Source: JBKJTP01 sp046590195 (GTDB lineage: Bacteria > Bacteroidota > Ignavibacteria > Palsa-1295). From it: a DNA stretch of 6,012 bases. The translations under genes were made by a program, and so were the position numbers. Within the stretch, counting starts at the first letter, position 1; every line of letters starts with the position of its first letter. This document shows positions 5,325-6,012 of the stretch, one piece after another. A model generated the notes under the pieces. It was given only the letters and a program-made list of their open reading frames with translations, was not told the DNA's origin and made no database searches. Location: contig JBKJTP010000069.1 of assembly GCA_046590195.1 (NCBI GenBank), positions 1-6,012 on the forward strand, read 5' to 3'.

Positions 5325-5359
5325 GTAGAAAGTGCTGAGTCCTGAGTCGTGAGTCGTTA
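5325..5359 (+). repeat. Five-unit heptanucleotide array between convergent genes, GTGCTGA type
   Basis: Five 7-bp units all start with GT: GTAGAAA, GTGCTGA, then three progressively changed units ending in GTCGTTA. The first two match the array upstream of rplO (2139-2152) at 13 of 14 bases. It starts 4 bp after the map stop codon, and its last unit contains the TTA that is the stop codon of the reverse-strand gene, so it fills the convergent gap. I see no hairpin terminator here. Confidence 0.75.
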
Positions 5360-6012
5360 CCTCTTCACAACTATCGGCACAGTGCTTACGTGGCGCGCGG
5401 TTGTCACTCTGATGTAATAACGTCCAGCGGATAGCTTCGATACATCAACTGTTTTCTCAATACCTTCGCTGGTGCCTCGTAGCATCTCGTTGCCAAGCAC
5501 ATCATAGATCGAGTAACTGCCTTCGGCTTCGAGACGTAGCGTGATCGTTCTTGCCGCAATAGTCGGATAGACTTCGATCGTTGGCTTTACTCCTTCAGTT
5601 GCGACATCCAATACTGCTACCCTAGCAATCACCGTCTGACGAAGGATCGTGTCACATTCCGAACCTTGTATCGATATCGTTGCTGGGTAATCACCTTCAG
5701 TGCTTGATCCTGTGAAGACCAGCTTCACCTGAAGCGTCTTTGATTGACCTGCAGTGCTGATCGTATCGAACCCGAGCACCGACCAATGCGTCGAGCTCTC
5801 GAGTTGATAGTCGGTCAATCGATAGACCCCTGGCCCCTGGTTCTGAATTACAACATCGTACACCAGACCCTCACTTGGAGCTACGTTCAGTATCACCGTA
5901 TCGCGGTAATTCACGATTCGTGGCCGTGAGACCATCGAGGCGATCGAGACCGTGAGCGTATCCTCTCCCGGTTTGTCCGAGTGGATCACTAGCTTCGTCG
6001 AAGTTGCGCCAG
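5357..6012 (-). CDS. Secreted protein with Ig-like/ASH-type repeats and T9SS C-terminal sorting domain (5' partial)
   Basis: The frame stays open to the right edge of the window. The GTG whose complement lies at 5987-5989 is internal, because the codons beyond it continue the same beta-strand pattern (TKLVIHSDKPGEDTLTVSI). At least 217 residues are present. The first part resembles choice-of-anchor D/ASH-type Ig-like domains, with a strand ending in 'D-x-LTVSI' followed by a second domain containing VYDVVIQNQGPGVYRLTDY. The last ~72 residues form a clear T9SS type A sorting domain: a VYPT entry, a SIYDVLGNEMLRG strand, then VDVSKLSAGRYYIRV and a basic VVKR end. Family knowledge indicates Sec export, outer-membrane passage by the type IX system and removal of the tail. 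The function of the upstream part cannot be judged. The gene converges on map and shares its stop codon with the repeat array. Confidence 0.85.
   Translation of the reverse strand, partial: GATSTKLVIHSDKPGEDTLTVSIASMVSRPRIVNYRDTVILNVAPSEGLVYDVVIQNQGPGVYRLTDYQLESSTHWSVLGFDTISTAGQSKTLQVKLVFTGSSTEGDYPATISIQGSECDTILRQTVIARVAVLDVATEGVKPTIEVYPTIAARTITLRLEAEGSYSIYDVLGNEMLRGTSEGIEKTVDVSKLSAGRYYIRVTTARHVSTVPIVVKR

Noticed and set aside
5744..5929. Forward reading frame opposite the T9SS-tail gene
   Set aside because: It is antisense to a well-supported coding region and has no motif.

Overview
The window most likely comes from a free-living bacterium of the Bacteroidetes/Chlorobi/Ignavibacteria (FCB) group. 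Two predicted secreted proteins end in what look like type IX secretion (T9SS) C-terminal sorting domains. A Bacteroidetes-type promoter (TTG, 20 nt, TAnnTTTG) lies at 1922-1952, and two genes (701 and 2422) start without a Shine-Dalgarno sequence. A Kapabacteria- or Ignavibacteria-like lineage is possible, but the sequence alone does not settle the genus or class.

Layout. (1) 1-1876, rightward: the C-terminal part of a galactose oxidase-like copper protein, followed 4 bp later by a secreted Asp-box/BNR beta-propeller protein with a T9SS-like tail. (2) 1877-2421: 545 bp without a convincing gene. It holds the promoter, a foldable segment just behind it, and a cluster of small repeats and palindromes that ends in a hairpin 21 nt before rplO. 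(3) 2422-5320, rightward: rplO (ribosomal protein L15), secY (translocon core) and map (methionine aminopeptidase). rplO and secY are separated by a 164-bp spacer carrying two five-unit heptanucleotide arrays. secY and map are separated by a strong intrinsic terminator. (4) 5357-6012, leftward: the C-terminal part of another secreted protein with Ig-like/ASH-type repeats and a T9SS tail, convergent with map across a 36-bp gap that is almost entirely another heptanucleotide array.

How it fits together. L15 belongs to the 50S subunit. SecY is the channel through which exported proteins, including T9SS clients, cross the inner membrane. Map trims initiator methionine from new chains. In most bacteria these genes sit inside the long S10-spc-alpha ribosomal protein cluster. 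Here rplO is not preceded by rpmD/rpsE and map is not followed by infA/rpmJ/rpsM, so the cluster has been cut on both sides and now lies among genes for secreted proteins.

The most unusual feature is not a gene. It is a set of 7-bp-period tandem arrays in every large gap around rplO, secY and map. Four of them span exactly five units (35 bp), and related units recur in both orientations. I see no defence system, CRISPR array, transposase, tRNA or rRNA gene in the window.
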